Shown in pieces: positions 16,774 through 26,857 of a stretch of 64,000 nt of DNA. The notes under the pieces are model-generated. The model was not told the DNA's origin and made no database searches. It saw nothing but the letters and a program-made list of their open reading frames with translations. Position 1 is the stretch's first letter; each line of letters begins with the position of its first letter. Origin of the DNA: Izhakiella australiensis (GTDB lineage Bacteria > Pseudomonadota > Gammaproteobacteria > Enterobacterales > Enterobacteriaceae); assembly GCF_002006995.1 (NCBI RefSeq), contig NZ_MRUL01000003.1:186001-250000 (forward strand). Reading direction: 5' to 3'. The translations under genes were made by a program, and so were the position numbers.

Positions 16774-17847
16774 ATGAAAAAGACAGCTATCGCAATTGCA
16801 GTGGCACTGGCTGGCTTCGCTACAGTAGCGCAGGCCGCTCCGAAAGATAACACCTGGTATGTCGGTGGTAAACTGGGCTGGTCTCAGTTCCACGATAAAG
16901 GCTACTACGGCAACGGTTACACCAACAACGACGGTCCTACCCATGAAAGCCAGCTGGGCGCAGGTGCATTCCTGGGCTATCAGGCGAATCCTTATCTGGG
17001 CTTCGAACTGGGCTATGATTGGCTGGGACGTATGCCGTATAAAGGCAATACCGTTAACGGCGCGTTCAAAGCACAAGGTATTCAGCTGGCAGCTAAACTG
17101 AGCTACCCGCTGACTGACGACCTCGACATCTATACTCGCCTGGGCGGTATGGTATGGCGTGCTGATTCAACTCAGTACAATGCCAATACCGGCAACCGCA
17201 TCAGCGACAACGACACTGGCGTATCTCCGCTGGCAGCCGTTGGTGTTGAATACGCACTGACCAAAAACTGGGCTACTCGCCTGGATTACCAGTGGGTTAA
17301 CAACATCGGTGATGCTACCACCGTTGGTGCCCGTCCGGATAACGGCATGCTGTCTCTGGGCGTAGCTTATCGCTTCGGCCAGGATGAAGCAGCTGCGCCT
17401 GCTCCGGCACCGGCTCCTGCTCCGGCACCTGTTGTTCAGACCAAGCGCTTCACTCTGAAGTCTGACGTTCTGTTCAACTTCAACAAAGCTACGCTGAAAC
17501 CGGAAGGTCAGCAGGCTCTGGATCAACTGTACAGCCAGCTGAGCTCCATGGATCCGAAAGACGGTTCCGTTGTTGTTCTGGGTTATACCGACCGCATCGG
17601 TTCTGACCAGTACAACCAGAAACTGTCTGAGAAACGTGCTCAGTCCGTTGTTGATTACCTGGTGTCTAAAGGTATCCCGTCTAACAAGATCTCTGCACGT
17701 GGCATGGGCGAAGCTGACCCGGTCACCGGTAGCACCTGTAACAGCGTGAAAGGCCGCAATGCCCAGATCAGCTGCCTGGCTCCGGATCGTCGCGTAGAAA
17801 TCGAAGTTAAAGGCATCAAAGACGTTGTTACTCAGCCTCAGGCTTAA
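16774..17847 (+). CDS. ompA: Outer-membrane protein A
   Basis: The precursor is 357 aa (346 in E. coli) with a signal peptide ending AQA at residue 21. Residues 22-about 205 form the eight-stranded barrel ([13 protein letters not shown] at the start, VAYRFGQ at the end). A hinge of repeated Ala-Pro follows at about 209-222. The C-terminal OmpA domain (about 228-345) carries [19 protein letters not shown] and the peptidoglycan-binding [13 protein letters not shown] and DRRVEIEV segments, with the usual pair of Cys. Codon use is strongly biased toward preferred codons, as expected for a very abundant protein. Confidence 0.98.
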   Translation: MKKTAIAIAVALAGFATVAQAAPKDNTWYVGGKLGWSQFHDKGYYGNGYTNNDGPTHESQLGAGAFLGYQANPYLGFELGYDWLGRMPYKGNTVNGAFKAQGIQLAAKLSYPLTDDLDIYTRLGGMVWRADSTQYNANTGNRISDNDTGVSPLAAVGVEYALTKNWATRLDYQWVNNIGDATTVGARPDNGMLSLGVAYRFGQDEAAAPAPAPAPAPAPVVQTKRFTLKSDVLFNFNKATLKPEGQQALDQLYSQLSSMDPKDGSVVVLGYTDRIGSDQYNQKLSEKRAQSVVDYLVSKGIPSNKISARGMGEADPVTGSTCNSVKGRNAQISCLAPDRRVEIEVKGIKDVVTQPQA

Positions 17848-17860
17848 GTAAAACGGCTTT

Positions 17861-17888
17861 AAAAAACCCCGCAGATGCGGGGTTTTTT
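17861..17888 (+). terminator. ompA terminator
   Basis: The stem AAAAAACCCCGC/GCGGGGTTTTTT has a four-base loop. Its symmetry means it may also stop matP transcripts arriving from the other side. Confidence 0.92.
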
Positions 17889-17931
17889 TATCTATAAATT
17901 TTGCGTCATGCTAAGGAAATTTGTTGCCGCG

Positions 17932-18399
17932 TTAGCTCTCGCTCTCCTTAGTACTACCAAGAATAGCCTGCAGATCCTCTTTCAGAAGCGACATCTTGCT
18001 GGCATATTTCTCTTTACGCTCGGCGTCTTCTATTAACTGCACGATAGTTTCAGAAAGGGTGCTGTTACGACGCTGCGCTAGCCCCGCGAGGCGTTGCCAC
18101 ACCAGATACTCAAGATCTATCGATTTCTTACGCGTATGCTGATGCTCCGCATTGAAATGACGCTTACGCCGGGCGCGTATTGTTTGCTTCATGCGGTTTT
18201 CCAGCGCCGGGTTGATATGTTTTTGTATCCACGACAATACATCTACCGGCTGATTTTCCATAGCCAGCAACTCATCAACCGCAGCCTGAGCTGCGCTCAG
18301 CTCGATATAGCGCGTTATTAACTCCCCTTCGCGGTGTTTTTTAACCAGATACTTCCATTTCCATCCGCTTTCAAGATTTTCGAGCTGCTGATATTTCAT
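17932..18399 (-). CDS. matP: Macrodomain Ter protein MatP
   Basis: The product is 155 aa (150 in E. coli). MatP binds matS sites and organises the Ter macrodomain, linking it to ZapB and the divisome. Residues 1-105 hold the helical N-terminal part ([33 protein letters not shown]). The ribbon-helix-helix DNA-binding part is [35 protein letters not shown], followed by a C-terminal coiled coil. The frame extends 62 codons upstream, but MKYQQL is the conserved start. It is divergent from lonH. Confidence 0.96.
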   Translation of the reverse strand: MKYQQLENLESGWKWKYLVKKHREGELITRYIELSAAQAAVDELLAMENQPVDVLSWIQKHINPALENRMKQTIRARRKRHFNAEHQHTRKKSIDLEYLVWQRLAGLAQRRNSTLSETIVQLIEDAERKEKYASKMSLLKEDLQAILGSTKESES

Positions 18400-18584
18400 C
18401 GGAATCTCAATGCTGAACACCCTGATTACAAAGCATAACAGCTTTTTGCAACACATAAACCGGGAAAACAGTTTACATGTGCGAAAGCTGTGCGCCACCG
18501 CAGCTAAATGTTCAACCGCGATGCTTAACCGGCTGAAATACAGTATAATGCGCCCTTTGTTCATTTCAGATAAATACGACGACA

Positions 18585-20345
18585 TTGACCAGCACGAAAC
18601 TTGATTGGCAGGCGCTACGGCCGCAAACCGATAACTACCAGCACTATTTTTCTCACGTCACTGAGGACACCTCAGGGTGCTTTGAAAAAACTCAGGCGCG
18701 ACTGGCAAACGGTTTGCAGGCATTCAGTCAGACGACGGCAGAACCGGCCATGATGCTGGTAAAAATCGCTGAGTATGGTCAATATCTGACGCTGCTGCGC
18801 GACAGGTTGACACAGCTGGAAGCGGATAATCCCTCCTCACAATGGTGCGGAGGTCAGTACACCCTTGAGGGCAACCAGGCGCGCTACCGGGCGTTTGCCA
18901 GCCCCGAGGATAACTTCGCCTGTCAGAGCGGTCAGGTTAGCGTTGCCGACTGGATCGAGCCGGAACAACTATTCGGCTGTGTGCGTCTTTTTCAGGAGAC
19001 GCTAACCCTTGAGCCCGGCCTGATTCATCGCCTTAACGGCGGCACGCTGATTATCTCGCTGCGCGCCGTACTCACTCAGCCCCTGATGTGGCTACGCCTG
19101 AAGCAAATTTTTCTCAGCCAGCAGTATGTCTGGCTGTCGCCGGATGAAACCTGCGCGCTGCCGATATCAATTCCCGCTATGCCACTGAAGTTCCGGCTAC
19201 TTATCGCCGGCGACCGCGAAGCGCTGGCCGAATTTCAGGAGATGGAGCCGGAATTATCCACGCTGGCGATTTACAGCGAATTTGAAGAAAACATTCAAAT
19301 CGTTGACGATGAAGAGATAGCAGACTGGTGTCAGTGGGTGCGTAGCGTTGCCGATGAGGCGGGGATTGGCGCCATTGAAGCCGATTTCTGGCCCGAACTG
19401 ATTATCGAAAGCGTGCGCTATACCGGCGATCAGGAAACGCTGCCCCTCTGCCCCTGCTGGTTATCCCGTCAGCTGCAGGATGCCGTTATCTACAGCGAGG
19501 ATAATGGGCTCGCGGCCAGCCAGCTAAAGAGCGCGCTTGAAGCCCGCGCCTGGCGCGAAGGTTTTCTTGCCGAGCGAATGCAGGATGAAATTCTGCTCGA
19601 CCAGGTCCTTATCAATACTGAAGATGAAGTGACAGGCCAAATAAACGGCCTCTCGGTTATTGAGTTCCCAGGCCATCCACGCGCCTTTGGCGAACCCGCA
19701 CGTATTAGCTGCGTAGTGCATCCCGGCGACGGTGAATTTACTGATGTTGAACGCAAAGCGGAACTTGGCGGCAATATCCATGCTAAAGGCATGATGATTA
19801 TGCAAGCCTGGCTGGTTTCAGAGCTGGAACTGGAACAGCAGCTGCCCTTCTCAGCGTCAATGGTATTTGAACAATCATACTCTGAGGTAGACGGCGATAG
19901 CGCATCACTGGCAGAGCTGTGCGCCCTGATTAGCGCGCTGGCGACGCAGCCGATCAACCAGCAAATTGCGGTAACCGGTTCGGTCGATCAGTTTGGCAAC
20001 GTGCAACCGGTTGGCGGACTCAATGAAAAAATTGAAGGCTTCTTCCAAATTTGCCAACAGCGCGGGCTGAGCGGAAAACAAGGTGTTATTTTACCCGCCA
20101 GTAACACGCGGCATCTGGCGCTGAACGATGAAGTGATCAATGCCGTCAGAGAACAGCAATTTCATATCTGGACCGTCAGCCATACCGAAGATGCGCTGCC
20201 GCTGCTGATGCAAAAATCATGGAATACAGAACAGGGCAGCTGCCTGCTGCGAACGATTCAGGACCGCATCGCGCAAATGAATCAGCAGGATAACCGGCAT
20301 CGCCCATGGCCGCTACGTTGGCTAAACTGGTTTAACCACAACTGA
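18585..20345 (+). CDS. lonH: Lon-like protease LonH (YcbZ)
   Basis: The product is 586 aa, the same as E. coli YcbZ. The N-terminal half is a degenerate AAA-like domain that lacks a recognisable Walker A. The C-terminal half (about 340-560) is a Lon-type S16 protease domain, with the catalytic Ser in [12 protein letters not shown] and the catalytic Lys in [13 protein letters not shown]. The physiological substrates are not known. Translation appears to begin at TTG (18585), which gives the E. coli-like N-terminus M-T-x-T-K-L; no ATG or GTG lies near and the ribosome site is weak. A FadR-type operator for fabA overlaps the stop codon. Confidence 0.95.
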   Translation: MTSTKLDWQALRPQTDNYQHYFSHVTEDTSGCFEKTQARLANGLQAFSQTTAEPAMMLVKIAEYGQYLTLLRDRLTQLEADNPSSQWCGGQYTLEGNQARYRAFASPEDNFACQSGQVSVADWIEPEQLFGCVRLFQETLTLEPGLIHRLNGGTLIISLRAVLTQPLMWLRLKQIFLSQQYVWLSPDETCALPISIPAMPLKFRLLIAGDREALAEFQEMEPELSTLAIYSEFEENIQIVDDEEIADWCQWVRSVADEAGIGAIEADFWPELIIESVRYTGDQETLPLCPCWLSRQLQDAVIYSEDNGLAASQLKSALEARAWREGFLAERMQDEILLDQVLINTEDEVTGQINGLSVIEFPGHPRAFGEPARISCVVHPGDGEFTDVERKAELGGNIHAKGMMIMQAWLVSELELEQQLPFSASMVFEQSYSEVDGDSASLAELCALISALATQPINQQIAVTGSVDQFGNVQPVGGLNEKIEGFFQICQQRGLSGKQGVILPASNTRHLALNDEVINAVREQQFHIWTVSHTEDALPLLMQKSWNTEQGSCLLRTIQDRIAQMNQQDNRHRPWPLRWLNWFNHN

Positions 20346-20375
20346 TCGGAGTTGTTGAGCGTACACCTGTTCGCT
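20340..20375 (+). promoter_or_regulatory. FadR site and FabR-type palindrome controlling fabA
   Basis: AACTGATCGGAGTTGTT (20340-20356) matches the FadR consensus closely and sits where FadR activates fabA in E. coli. Two bases on, AGCGTACACCTGTTCGCT (20358-20375) is a dyad like the FabR repressor site of fabA and fabB. The pairing of the two sites repeats the E. coli arrangement. Confidence 0.85.
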
Positions 20376-20413
20376 AATCTTCGACACTCACGAAAATAGG
20401 GCTAAAGAACGAT

Positions 20414-20932
20414 ATGGTAGATAAACGCGATTCCTACTCTAAAGAAGACCTGATTGCCTCAGGTCGCGGTGAGCTATTCGGCGCAGGAGGTCCTCCCCTT
20501 CCGGCGGGCAATATGCTGATGATGGACCGCGTGGTCGAAATGAACGAAACCGGTGGCAATTACCATAAGGGCTATGTCGAAGCAGAGCTGGATATCAAGC
20601 CGGACCTGTGGTTCTTTGGCTGTCATTTTATTAACGATCCGGTGATGCCTGGCTGTCTGGGGCTGGACGCAATGTGGCAGCTGGTTGGCTTCTACCTCGG
20701 CTGGTTAGGTTCAGAAGGCAAAGGCCGTGCGCTGGGCGTGGGTGAAGTTAAGTTCACCGGCCAGGTACTGCCAACGGCGAAGAAAGTAAGCTATCGCATC
20801 CATTTTAAACGCGTCATCAGTCGTAAACTGGTTATGGGCGTAGCGGATGGCGAAGTACTGGTTGACGGTCATGTTATCTATACCGCCACCGATTTAAAAG
20901 TTGGCCTGTTTAAAGATACCAGCGCTTTCTGA
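20414..20932 (+). CDS. fabA: 3-hydroxydecanoyl-ACP dehydratase/isomerase FabA
   Basis: At 172 aa it equals E. coli FabA. It dehydrates 3-hydroxydecanoyl-ACP and isomerises trans-2 to cis-3-decenoyl-ACP, the branch point for unsaturated fatty acids. It has a hot-dog fold, with catalytic His71 in [14 protein letters not shown] and Asp85 in CLGLDAMWQ. Conservation runs over the full length. FadR and FabR sites lie 40-75 bp upstream. It converges on rmf across a shared terminator. Confidence 0.98.
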   Translation: MVDKRDSYSKEDLIASGRGELFGAGGPPLPAGNMLMMDRVVEMNETGGNYHKGYVEAELDIKPDLWFFGCHFINDPVMPGCLGLDAMWQLVGFYLGWLGSEGKGRALGVGEVKFTGQVLPTAKKVSYRIHFKRVISRKLVMGVADGEVLVDGHVIYTATDLKVGLFKDTSAF

Positions 20933-20946
20933 CCTGCAAAAAAATA

Positions 20947-20968
20947 AACCTCCGCGCTGGCGGAGGTT
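20947..20968. terminator. Terminator between fabA and rmf
   Basis: A 9-bp perfect stem AACCTCCGC/GCGGAGGTT with loop GCTG is flanked by A-rich sequence upstream and CTTTCC downstream. It is usable from both sides. Confidence 0.8.
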
Positions 20969-20989
20969 CTTTCCTGACAACGAACAGAA

Positions 20990-21160
20990 TCAGGCTATTG
21001 CCGTCGTCCTGTCCTCCATGGCTTGTCGCCAACCTCCCAACCAGTGAGACCGTGCATCAACCATTTGATAGGGACACATCTCTTTAGAGCGTCCGCTAAT
21101 ACCTGCCTGATAACCGCGAGAATGCGCGCGTTCAAGTCGGTCTCTTTTCTGTCTCTTCAT
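20990..21160 (-). CDS. rmf: Ribosome modulation factor
   Basis: This 56-codon gene gives MKRQKRDRLERAHSRGYQAG and so on, through GRSKEMCPYQ and WLGGWRQAMEDR. E. coli RMF has 55 residues and nearly the same first 31. RMF binds 30S subunits in stationary phase and, with HPF, makes inactive 100S ribosome dimers. The C-terminal end (TTAIA) and the segment MVDARSH differ from E. coli. The start has GAGGG eight bases upstream. Growth-phase and ppGpp control is known in E. coli; I see no specific site here. Confidence 0.96.
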   Translation of the reverse strand: MKRQKRDRLERAHSRGYQAGISGRSKEMCPYQMVDARSHWLGGWRQAMEDRTTAIA

Positions 21161-21438
21161 GCCTTGTTTCCCTCATTTTGACTGGTGGAATTCGGATGTT
21201 AAGAAAGCAATGGCTACTTTTTAAAGCAGCCATAAAATTGGTTTTAACTCTTGCCGCCAGAAAGATCAATGCGCAAATTTCACGCCAATGTCATCAAAAT
21301 GACTTGTAAAGTTATGTTACCGCTGCGCTTTAGGTTGGCTTTTTATGCTGCTAATAGCCTGAAGGACAATTAAAAAGTCCCCGATCCTGACGAATTTTCA
21401 TCCACCAGCAATCAAGGACTTAAAGAAGATAATAATTA

Positions 21439-22023
21439 TTATTTATTTACTGAGGAGTCGGCCAGATGGCGGGCAATTTGTGCAGAAACCCGTTGCCATC
21501 CCTGCCCTAAGGTTTTGACTAAGGCATCATAGCCATCGGCGCGCTGCGCTAGCACCAGCGAGAATCCTCGCCGCTCAATGTGGTCTCCCCGTTGCAATAT
21601 CCAGTCTCCGCTGACAACCGCTTTGCCGTCGTAACGTCCCTGGAAACCAGTAACATTAACGCTAAGGGTATCAGGCCGCTCTCCCAGCGGCGCGGCGGAC
21701 ACTACCCGACCCGGCAGCTGAGCTGATAAGTCGCTGACCAGCGCCTGCTTGAGTTGTTGATCGAGCGGACTGGCCCAGAGATGGCTGGAGGCCATGACAT
21801 ATTTAACGCTGCTGGTCTGGTACACCACGCCGTTGCCGGATAAATAGTCCGGCATCGTGACACGATCAACCCAGATCGCCGCCGGATGAGCGCCGGCGGT
21901 ATTTTGCAGCTGCGCATTCACTGGCGAATCTGTCAGCGGGATCTGGTAATAGGACGGCTGCGAAGAACTGCCGCAGGCGCTCAGCGTGAGCGCCACCATT
22001 AACGCGGGGATCCATTTCATCAT
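21439..22023 (-). CDS. pqiC: Lipoprotein PqiC (YmbA), intermembrane transport
   Basis: The protein is 194 aa (187 in E. coli). It has a lipoprotein signal peptide with lipobox LSAC (Cys17) followed by Gly-Ser, so outer-membrane sorting is expected. The ABC_trans_aux domain shows WVDRVTMPDYLSGNGVVYQT and LWASPLDQQLKQAL. PqiC forms an outer-membrane-anchored ring at the tip of the PqiB tunnel. The start overlaps the pqiB stop (ATGA). A second ATG directly follows and cannot be excluded. Confidence 0.95.
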   Translation of the reverse strand: MMKWIPALMVALTLSACGSSSQPSYYQIPLTDSPVNAQLQNTAGAHPAAIWVDRVTMPDYLSGNGVVYQTSSVKYVMASSHLWASPLDQQLKQALVSDLSAQLPGRVVSAAPLGERPDTLSVNVTGFQGRYDGKAVVSGDWILQRGDHIERRGFSLVLAQRADGYDALVKTLGQGWQRVSAQIARHLADSSVNK

Positions 22024-23663
22024 TTATCTGCCCTCTTTGGCTGAGGATCGTGGCCCGGCTTAGCCTCAAACACTAACGCATTGCTCTTGGTATTAAGCGT
22101 ACGCAATACCGGCTGCAGCTCACGCAGCACCTGATCCAGGCGCTGCATATCGGACACCATGCGGTTATAGGCCGGCGACCCCGGCTGCACGCCCCGCAGG
22201 CTGCGGTTAACGTCACGTAGCGTCTGCTGCATATCCGCCGGCAGCTTCTGCATCTCTTTACTGCTGATAATCTTATTGAGGCTAGTCAGCGTGCGGTCCA
22301 GATCGCGCATTGAACGCTGGCTCTGCTTCAGCGTTCTGGTCGCTTCGTTCAGCATGGGATCAATGGGCAAATTGTTAATCTTATCCAGCACTGCCACCAG
22401 CTTCTGCTGGATCTGATTCAGACCGCCATCAATCGTAGGGACCACCTCATAGCCTGCTACCGAGCCGGGACCGCTGTATGCTTTAGCGTTATGATAAAAA
22501 TCGAGATCAACATAGAGCGCGCCGGTCAGCAAATTGCCGGTTTTCAGCGAAGCGCGCAGGCCCTGCTTTATACCGGTTTTCAGATGCTGGTCGATATTAA
22601 AGTCATTACCCAACATGCTGCGGAAACGGTCGGGTTCGATGCGGATCAGCACCGGAATACGGTAGTCATTATCCAACCGCTGCGCGACAGGCATTGATCT
22701 AAACGGCACTTCGGTAACGGTGCCAAGGCGAATGCCGCGAAACTCAACGGGCGCGCCGGGCTGCAGACCTCTGATCGACTGGTTGAAGAACATCAGGAAG
22801 TCCTGGTGCTCAGTATAAAGCGAATCCTGGATACTACGCTGATCGTCAAACAGGCGATATTCAGCCTGGTTCTTCGCCAGTTGGCCTAGATCCCATCCCT
22901 GCGGCACATCAAAACTCACCCCGCCGCTAAACAGCGTGGTCAGCGATCCCATTTCGACACGCATACCCGAAGCCGACATATCGACGGCAATACCGCTATC
23001 TTTCCAGAAGCGTACATTGGTCGTGACCAGCCGATCATAAGGCGCAGTGATAAACAGCTGATAGGTCATCATGCGTTTTTCGGTATCAAAATGCGCGGTT
23101 TCCACCGAGCCGACCCGATAGCCGCGAAACAATACCGGATCGCCGGAATTCAGCTGGCCTGCTTTGCCGCTGTCCAACGTGATATGTATCCCTTTCGCAT
23201 CAGGGGGTGCCAGCGGTGGCGCATCCAGCAGCTTGTACTCTTTTGGCTCGCTGCCTTTGCTGCCCGGCTGCAATTCAATATAAGCCCCCGACAGCAACGT
23301 CCCCAGACCGCTGATGCCCGAACGGCCAATCGTCGGTTTCACTACCCAGAAAACGCTGTCGCCATGCAGCAGCTTTTCCATGCCGGCATTAAGGCGTGCG
23401 GTGATCTTTACATGATGCAGATCGTCGGTCAGAACGGCACTCTCCACGACGCCAACGTCAACGCTGCGGCTTTTTATCGCCGTTTTACCCCCTTCAATAC
23501 CTTCGGCGTTGGTGGTAATGAGCGTCACTTCCGGCCCCTGATGACTGTAATGCCAGAACAGGATCCACCCGCCAATCAGCAGGGTGACAATCGGTACGAT
23601 CCACACCGGCGACCAGCGTTTGATCTGTTCTATCTGGGCCGAGCCCGGATTATTCTCCTGCAA
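22020..23663 (-). CDS. pqiB: MCE-domain intermembrane tunnel protein PqiB
   Basis: The protein is 547 aa (546 in E. coli). After a short cytoplasmic start comes one membrane helix (residues about 16-36, SPVWIVPIVTLLIGGWILFW), then three MCE domains (about 42-145, 160-270 and 285-395), then a long helical C-terminal region with coiled-coil character (about 400-530). PqiB hexamers form a syringe-like tunnel that carries lipids between the inner and outer membranes. The gene overlaps pqiA by 14 bp and pqiC by 4 bp. Confidence 0.96.
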   Translation of the reverse strand: MQENNPGSAQIEQIKRWSPVWIVPIVTLLIGGWILFWHYSHQGPEVTLITTNAEGIEGGKTAIKSRSVDVGVVESAVLTDDLHHVKITARLNAGMEKLLHGDSVFWVVKPTIGRSGISGLGTLLSGAYIELQPGSKGSEPKEYKLLDAPPLAPPDAKGIHITLDSGKAGQLNSGDPVLFRGYRVGSVETAHFDTEKRMMTYQLFITAPYDRLVTTNVRFWKDSGIAVDMSASGMRVEMGSLTTLFSGGVSFDVPQGWDLGQLAKNQAEYRLFDDQRSIQDSLYTEHQDFLMFFNQSIRGLQPGAPVEFRGIRLGTVTEVPFRSMPVAQRLDNDYRIPVLIRIEPDRFRSMLGNDFNIDQHLKTGIKQGLRASLKTGNLLTGALYVDLDFYHNAKAYSGPGSVAGYEVVPTIDGGLNQIQQKLVAVLDKINNLPIDPMLNEATRTLKQSQRSMRDLDRTLTSLNKIISSKEMQKLPADMQQTLRDVNRSLRGVQPGSPAYNRMVSDMQRLDQVLRELQPVLRTLNTKSNALVFEAKPGHDPQPKRADK

Positions 23664-24924
23664 GTTTCAGCTCCTTCCCGTTTTTGTGCGCAGAGCGCTC
23701 ACGATCCCACGTCAGACGGGAATCAAAGGTCATAGACGCAATCATGGTCAGAATCACCACCAACGCAAACAGTAATGCGCCGATAGCCGGATAAATACTC
23801 ATCAGCTGCCCCATCCTGACCAGCGCGGAGAGAATAGCAATGACAAATACGTCAGTCATCGACCAGCGGCCAACAAATTCAACCACCTCATAAATCAGCT
23901 GCATTTTTTCACTGTCACGCCTGCCATAGCCTGCGGCATCCCAGCAAAGCCAGGCTATTGCCAGCATTTTTAGCGAAGGCACCATAATGCTGGCGATAAA
24001 AATAACCAGGGCAACAGGGTAAGATCCCTCTCCCCACAGCAGCACCACACCCGCCATAATCGTCGAGGTGATTTTACTTCCCAGCGCCTGGGTTACCATG
24101 ATTGGCAGTAAATTGGCGGGGATATACAGCATCAAGGAGGTAAGAAGCAGCGACAGCGTCCACTGCAGGCTGTGGCGACGACGCGCCGCGCCGCGCGTAT
24201 GGCAGCGCGGACAGACAATTTGCTGCGCGGGGAGCACCGCTGCGCAGCAGCGACAAGAGCGCATTTGTTGGCTTAATCCGCTTACGCCCGCTACCGGCAC
24301 TGCTGGCAATGCCGGCAAGGGAGCAACCTCCTGCCACAGCAAACGCTTATCAATGCACATAAAAGCGCGCAGCTGTAGCAGACAGAACAGGCACCAGGGG
24401 AAAAAGCTGCTCCCCAGGCCAATATCGCCATAGGCCATCAGCTTGACGAAGCTGACCAGCACGCCGACCAGAAAAATTTCGGCCATTCCCCAGGTTTTAA
24501 GGTGGAACAGCACCCGGGTCATCACGCGTTTCCATCCCAGCGGCAAGCCAACCCGGTTAACCAGCAATAAAATGGTGAGCATACACAGCGCCGGCACGCC
24601 CTGAACCAGCAGCAAAAACAATGTTGCCAGACTGGCGTAGTCCTCATTAATCATCACTTCGGGAATGCGCCACAAGGTAATCTGGCTGCTGAGTCCCGCT
24701 ACGTGCATGCTGATAAAAGGAAACAGATTCGCCAGCAATAGCATAAACAACGCCGCCAGGGTATAGCCGGTAGAACGCTTACGCGTATCACGCCAACGCG
24801 TTAACAGCGTGGTATGGCAGCGCGGACAGCGCGCTTTTTGCCCCGGCTGCACCGCCGGAAGATGGGTCATCAGATCGCACTGCGGACAGAGCATCCATTG
24901 TTCCGCGGGGTGTGATGCACACAT
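23650..24924 (-). CDS. pqiA: Inner-membrane protein PqiA
   Basis: At 424 aa (417 in E. coli) it has two tandem PqiA domains, each a zinc-ribbon-like Cys cluster followed by four membrane helices. The first cluster is CPQCDLMTHLP plus CPRCHTTL (residues about 13-39); the second is CRCCAAVLP plus CPRCHTRG (about 220-245). PqiA is the inner-membrane partner of PqiB. In E. coli the genes respond to paraquat through SoxRS. The gene follows uup by 16 bp and is probably co-transcribed with it. Confidence 0.95.
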   Translation of the reverse strand: MCASHPAEQWMLCPQCDLMTHLPAVQPGQKARCPRCHTTLLTRWRDTRKRSTGYTLAALFMLLLANLFPFISMHVAGLSSQITLWRIPEVMINEDYASLATLFLLLVQGVPALCMLTILLLVNRVGLPLGWKRVMTRVLFHLKTWGMAEIFLVGVLVSFVKLMAYGDIGLGSSFFPWCLFCLLQLRAFMCIDKRLLWQEVAPLPALPAVPVAGVSGLSQQMRSCRCCAAVLPAQQIVCPRCHTRGAARRRHSLQWTLSLLLTSLMLYIPANLLPIMVTQALGSKITSTIMAGVVLLWGEGSYPVALVIFIASIMVPSLKMLAIAWLCWDAAGYGRRDSEKMQLIYEVVEFVGRWSMTDVFVIAILSALVRMGQLMSIYPAIGALLFALVVILTMIASMTFDSRLTWDRERSAHKNGKELKLAGE

Positions 24925-24940
24925 GCACCTCTCCTGTGGT

Positions 24941-26857
24941 TTAGTCGCTGTCTTTCAGCGATTCAAGGTACTCCCAGCGCTCAAAGGCGGTTTCCAGCGC
25001 CCGTTCGGCTGCGGCCAGCTCATCCAGTACCGGCTGGGTAACGTCGTGAGACTGATTAAAGAAGGCGGGCTCGCTCACCTGCGACTGTAGCGCCGCCAGA
25101 GTCAGCTCCAGCGTTTCCAGCTGTTCCGGTAGCAGCTCAAGTTCACGTTGTAACTTGTAGCTTAGCTTACTGGCGCTTCGTTTTAGCGGTTCGCTCTTTG
25201 CCGTTTCGTTTTTACTGGTGGTCGCGGCAGGGGCTTTAACGGGCTGGCGCGCTTGTTTCCAGGCGGCGCGTTGCAGTTGAGCATCATGATAGCCACCAAC
25301 AAAGGCGCCGATTTCGCCATTGCCCTCAAAAATCCAGCATTCCGTCACGGTATTATCAACAAACTGCCGGTCATGGCTAACCAGCAGCACCGTTCCCTGA
25401 TAGCCCTCGATCAACTCCTCAAGCAGCTCCAGCGTCTCCACATCAAGATCGTTGGTCGGCTCATCGAGGATCAACAGGTTGCTGGGCTTAAGAAATAATT
25501 TTGCCAGTAAAAGACGGTTGCGCTCGCCGCCTGACAGCGCGCGTACCGGCGTCATTGCCCGCTTCGGATGGAAGAGGAAATCCTGCAAATAGCCCAGCAC
25601 GTGTCGCGGCTTGCCGTTTACCATCACCTCCTGCTTACCTTCCGCCAGGTTATCCATAACCGTGCGCTCAGGATCGAGATCGGCCCGATGCTGATCGAAA
25701 TAGGCAACTTCCAGCTTAGTACCGCAGTGTACCCGACCGCTGTCCGCGTTCAGCTGGCTGAGCATTAAACGCAATAACGTGGTTTTGCCGCAGCCATTGG
25801 GGCCAATCAGCGCGATCTTATCGCCACGCTGGACCTGAGCGGAAAACGCGTTCACCAGGGTCTTTTCCGCCGTGCTGTAATTGACCTGCTCCAGCTCAAA
25901 GACGATTTTACCGGAGCGACTGGCTTCACCCACCTGCATATTGGCTTTGCCCATCACTTCGCGACGTTCCGAACGTTCGCGCCGTAGCGCTTTCAGCGCC
26001 CGTACCCGGCCCTCATTGCGCGTGCGGCGGGCCTTAATGCCCTGACGGATCCACACTTCCTCCTGCGCCAGCTTGCGATCGAACTCCGCGTTTTGCATCT
26101 CTTCCACCCGCAGCGCTTCTTCTTTTCCGCTGAGGTAAAGATCATAATCTCCCGGCCAGGAAACCAGCTTGCCACGATCGAGATCGACGATGCGGGTCGC
26201 CATGTTGCGAATAAATGAGCGGTCGTGGGAGATGAAAACAATGCTGCCCTGAAAACCTTTAAGGAAGCCTTCCAGCCAGTCAATAGTTTCAATATCCAGG
26301 TGGTTCGTCGGCTCGTCGAGCAACAGCACCCGGGGATTGCTAACCAGCGCGCGCCCCAGGGCTGCCTTACGCAGCCAGCCGCCTGACAGCGAAGAGAGCG
26401 GCATATCCGGCTGCAAACCAATCTGCTGCAGCACATCGTTAATGCGGCTTTCCAGCTGCCAGAGATTCTGATGGTCGAGAATAGTTTGCAGACGCGCCAT
26501 TTCATTGAGGTTCTTTTCACTGGCATCGTCCATCACCGCATGAGAAATCGCGTGATAGGCTTTAAGATATTCCGCCTGTTCTTCTACCCCTTCTGCGACA
26601 AAGTCATAAACTGAACCAACGATATCGCGCGGCGGATCCTGCTGCAGACGGGCAACGATCAGGTCGTTTTCATAGACCACGCGACCATCATCCAGCGGCT
26701 GTTCACGGTTGATAATCTTCATCAGCGTCGATTTACCGGCGCCGTTGCGGCCAACCAGACAAACCCGCTCGTTTTCTTCGATATGCAGCTCGGTATTATC
26801 CAACAGCGGCGCATCGCTGAATGACAGCCATGCGCCATGAATACTGATCAGTGACAT
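24941..26857 (-). CDS. uup: ABC-F ATPase Uup
   Basis: The protein is 638 aa (635 in E. coli) and has two ABC domains without membrane parts. The first has Walker A GRNGAGKST (about 36-44), LSGG and LLLDEPTNHLD; the second has GPNGCGKTT (about 350), LSGGERNRLLLA and LILDEPTNDLD. A Lys/Glu-rich coiled-coil nucleic-acid-binding domain covers about 555-635. Uup prevents precise excision of transposons and has ribosome-linked functions in E. coli. The ATG shares one base with the rlmKL stop, so translation is coupled. Confidence 0.96.
   Translation of the reverse strand: MSLISIHGAWLSFSDAPLLDNTELHIEENERVCLVGRNGAGKSTLMKIINREQPLDDGRVVYENDLIVARLQQDPPRDIVGSVYDFVAEGVEEQAEYLKAYHAISHAVMDDASEKNLNEMARLQTILDHQNLWQLESRINDVLQQIGLQPDMPLSSLSGGWLRKAALGRALVSNPRVLLLDEPTNHLDIETIDWLEGFLKGFQGSIVFISHDRSFIRNMATRIVDLDRGKLVSWPGDYDLYLSGKEEALRVEEMQNAEFDRKLAQEEVWIRQGIKARRTRNEGRVRALKALRRERSERREVMGKANMQVGEASRSGKIVFELEQVNYSTAEKTLVNAFSAQVQRGDKIALIGPNGCGKTTLLRLMLSQLNADSGRVHCGTKLEVAYFDQHRADLDPERTVMDNLAEGKQEVMVNGKPRHVLGYLQDFLFHPKRAMTPVRALSGGERNRLLLAKLFLKPSNLLILDEPTNDLDVETLELLEELIEGYQGTVLLVSHDRQFVDNTVTECWIFEGNGEIGAFVGGYHDAQLQRAAWKQARQPVKAPAATTSKNETAKSEPLKRSASKLSYKLQRELELLPEQLETLELTLAALQSQVSEPAFFNQSHDVTQPVLDELAAAERALETAFERWEYLESLKDSD

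Noticed and set aside
17932-20345. matS sites near matP
   Set aside because: I looked for GTGAC-N3-GTCAC while reading and saw no match. A motif scan would be needed to be certain of absence, so none is claimed.
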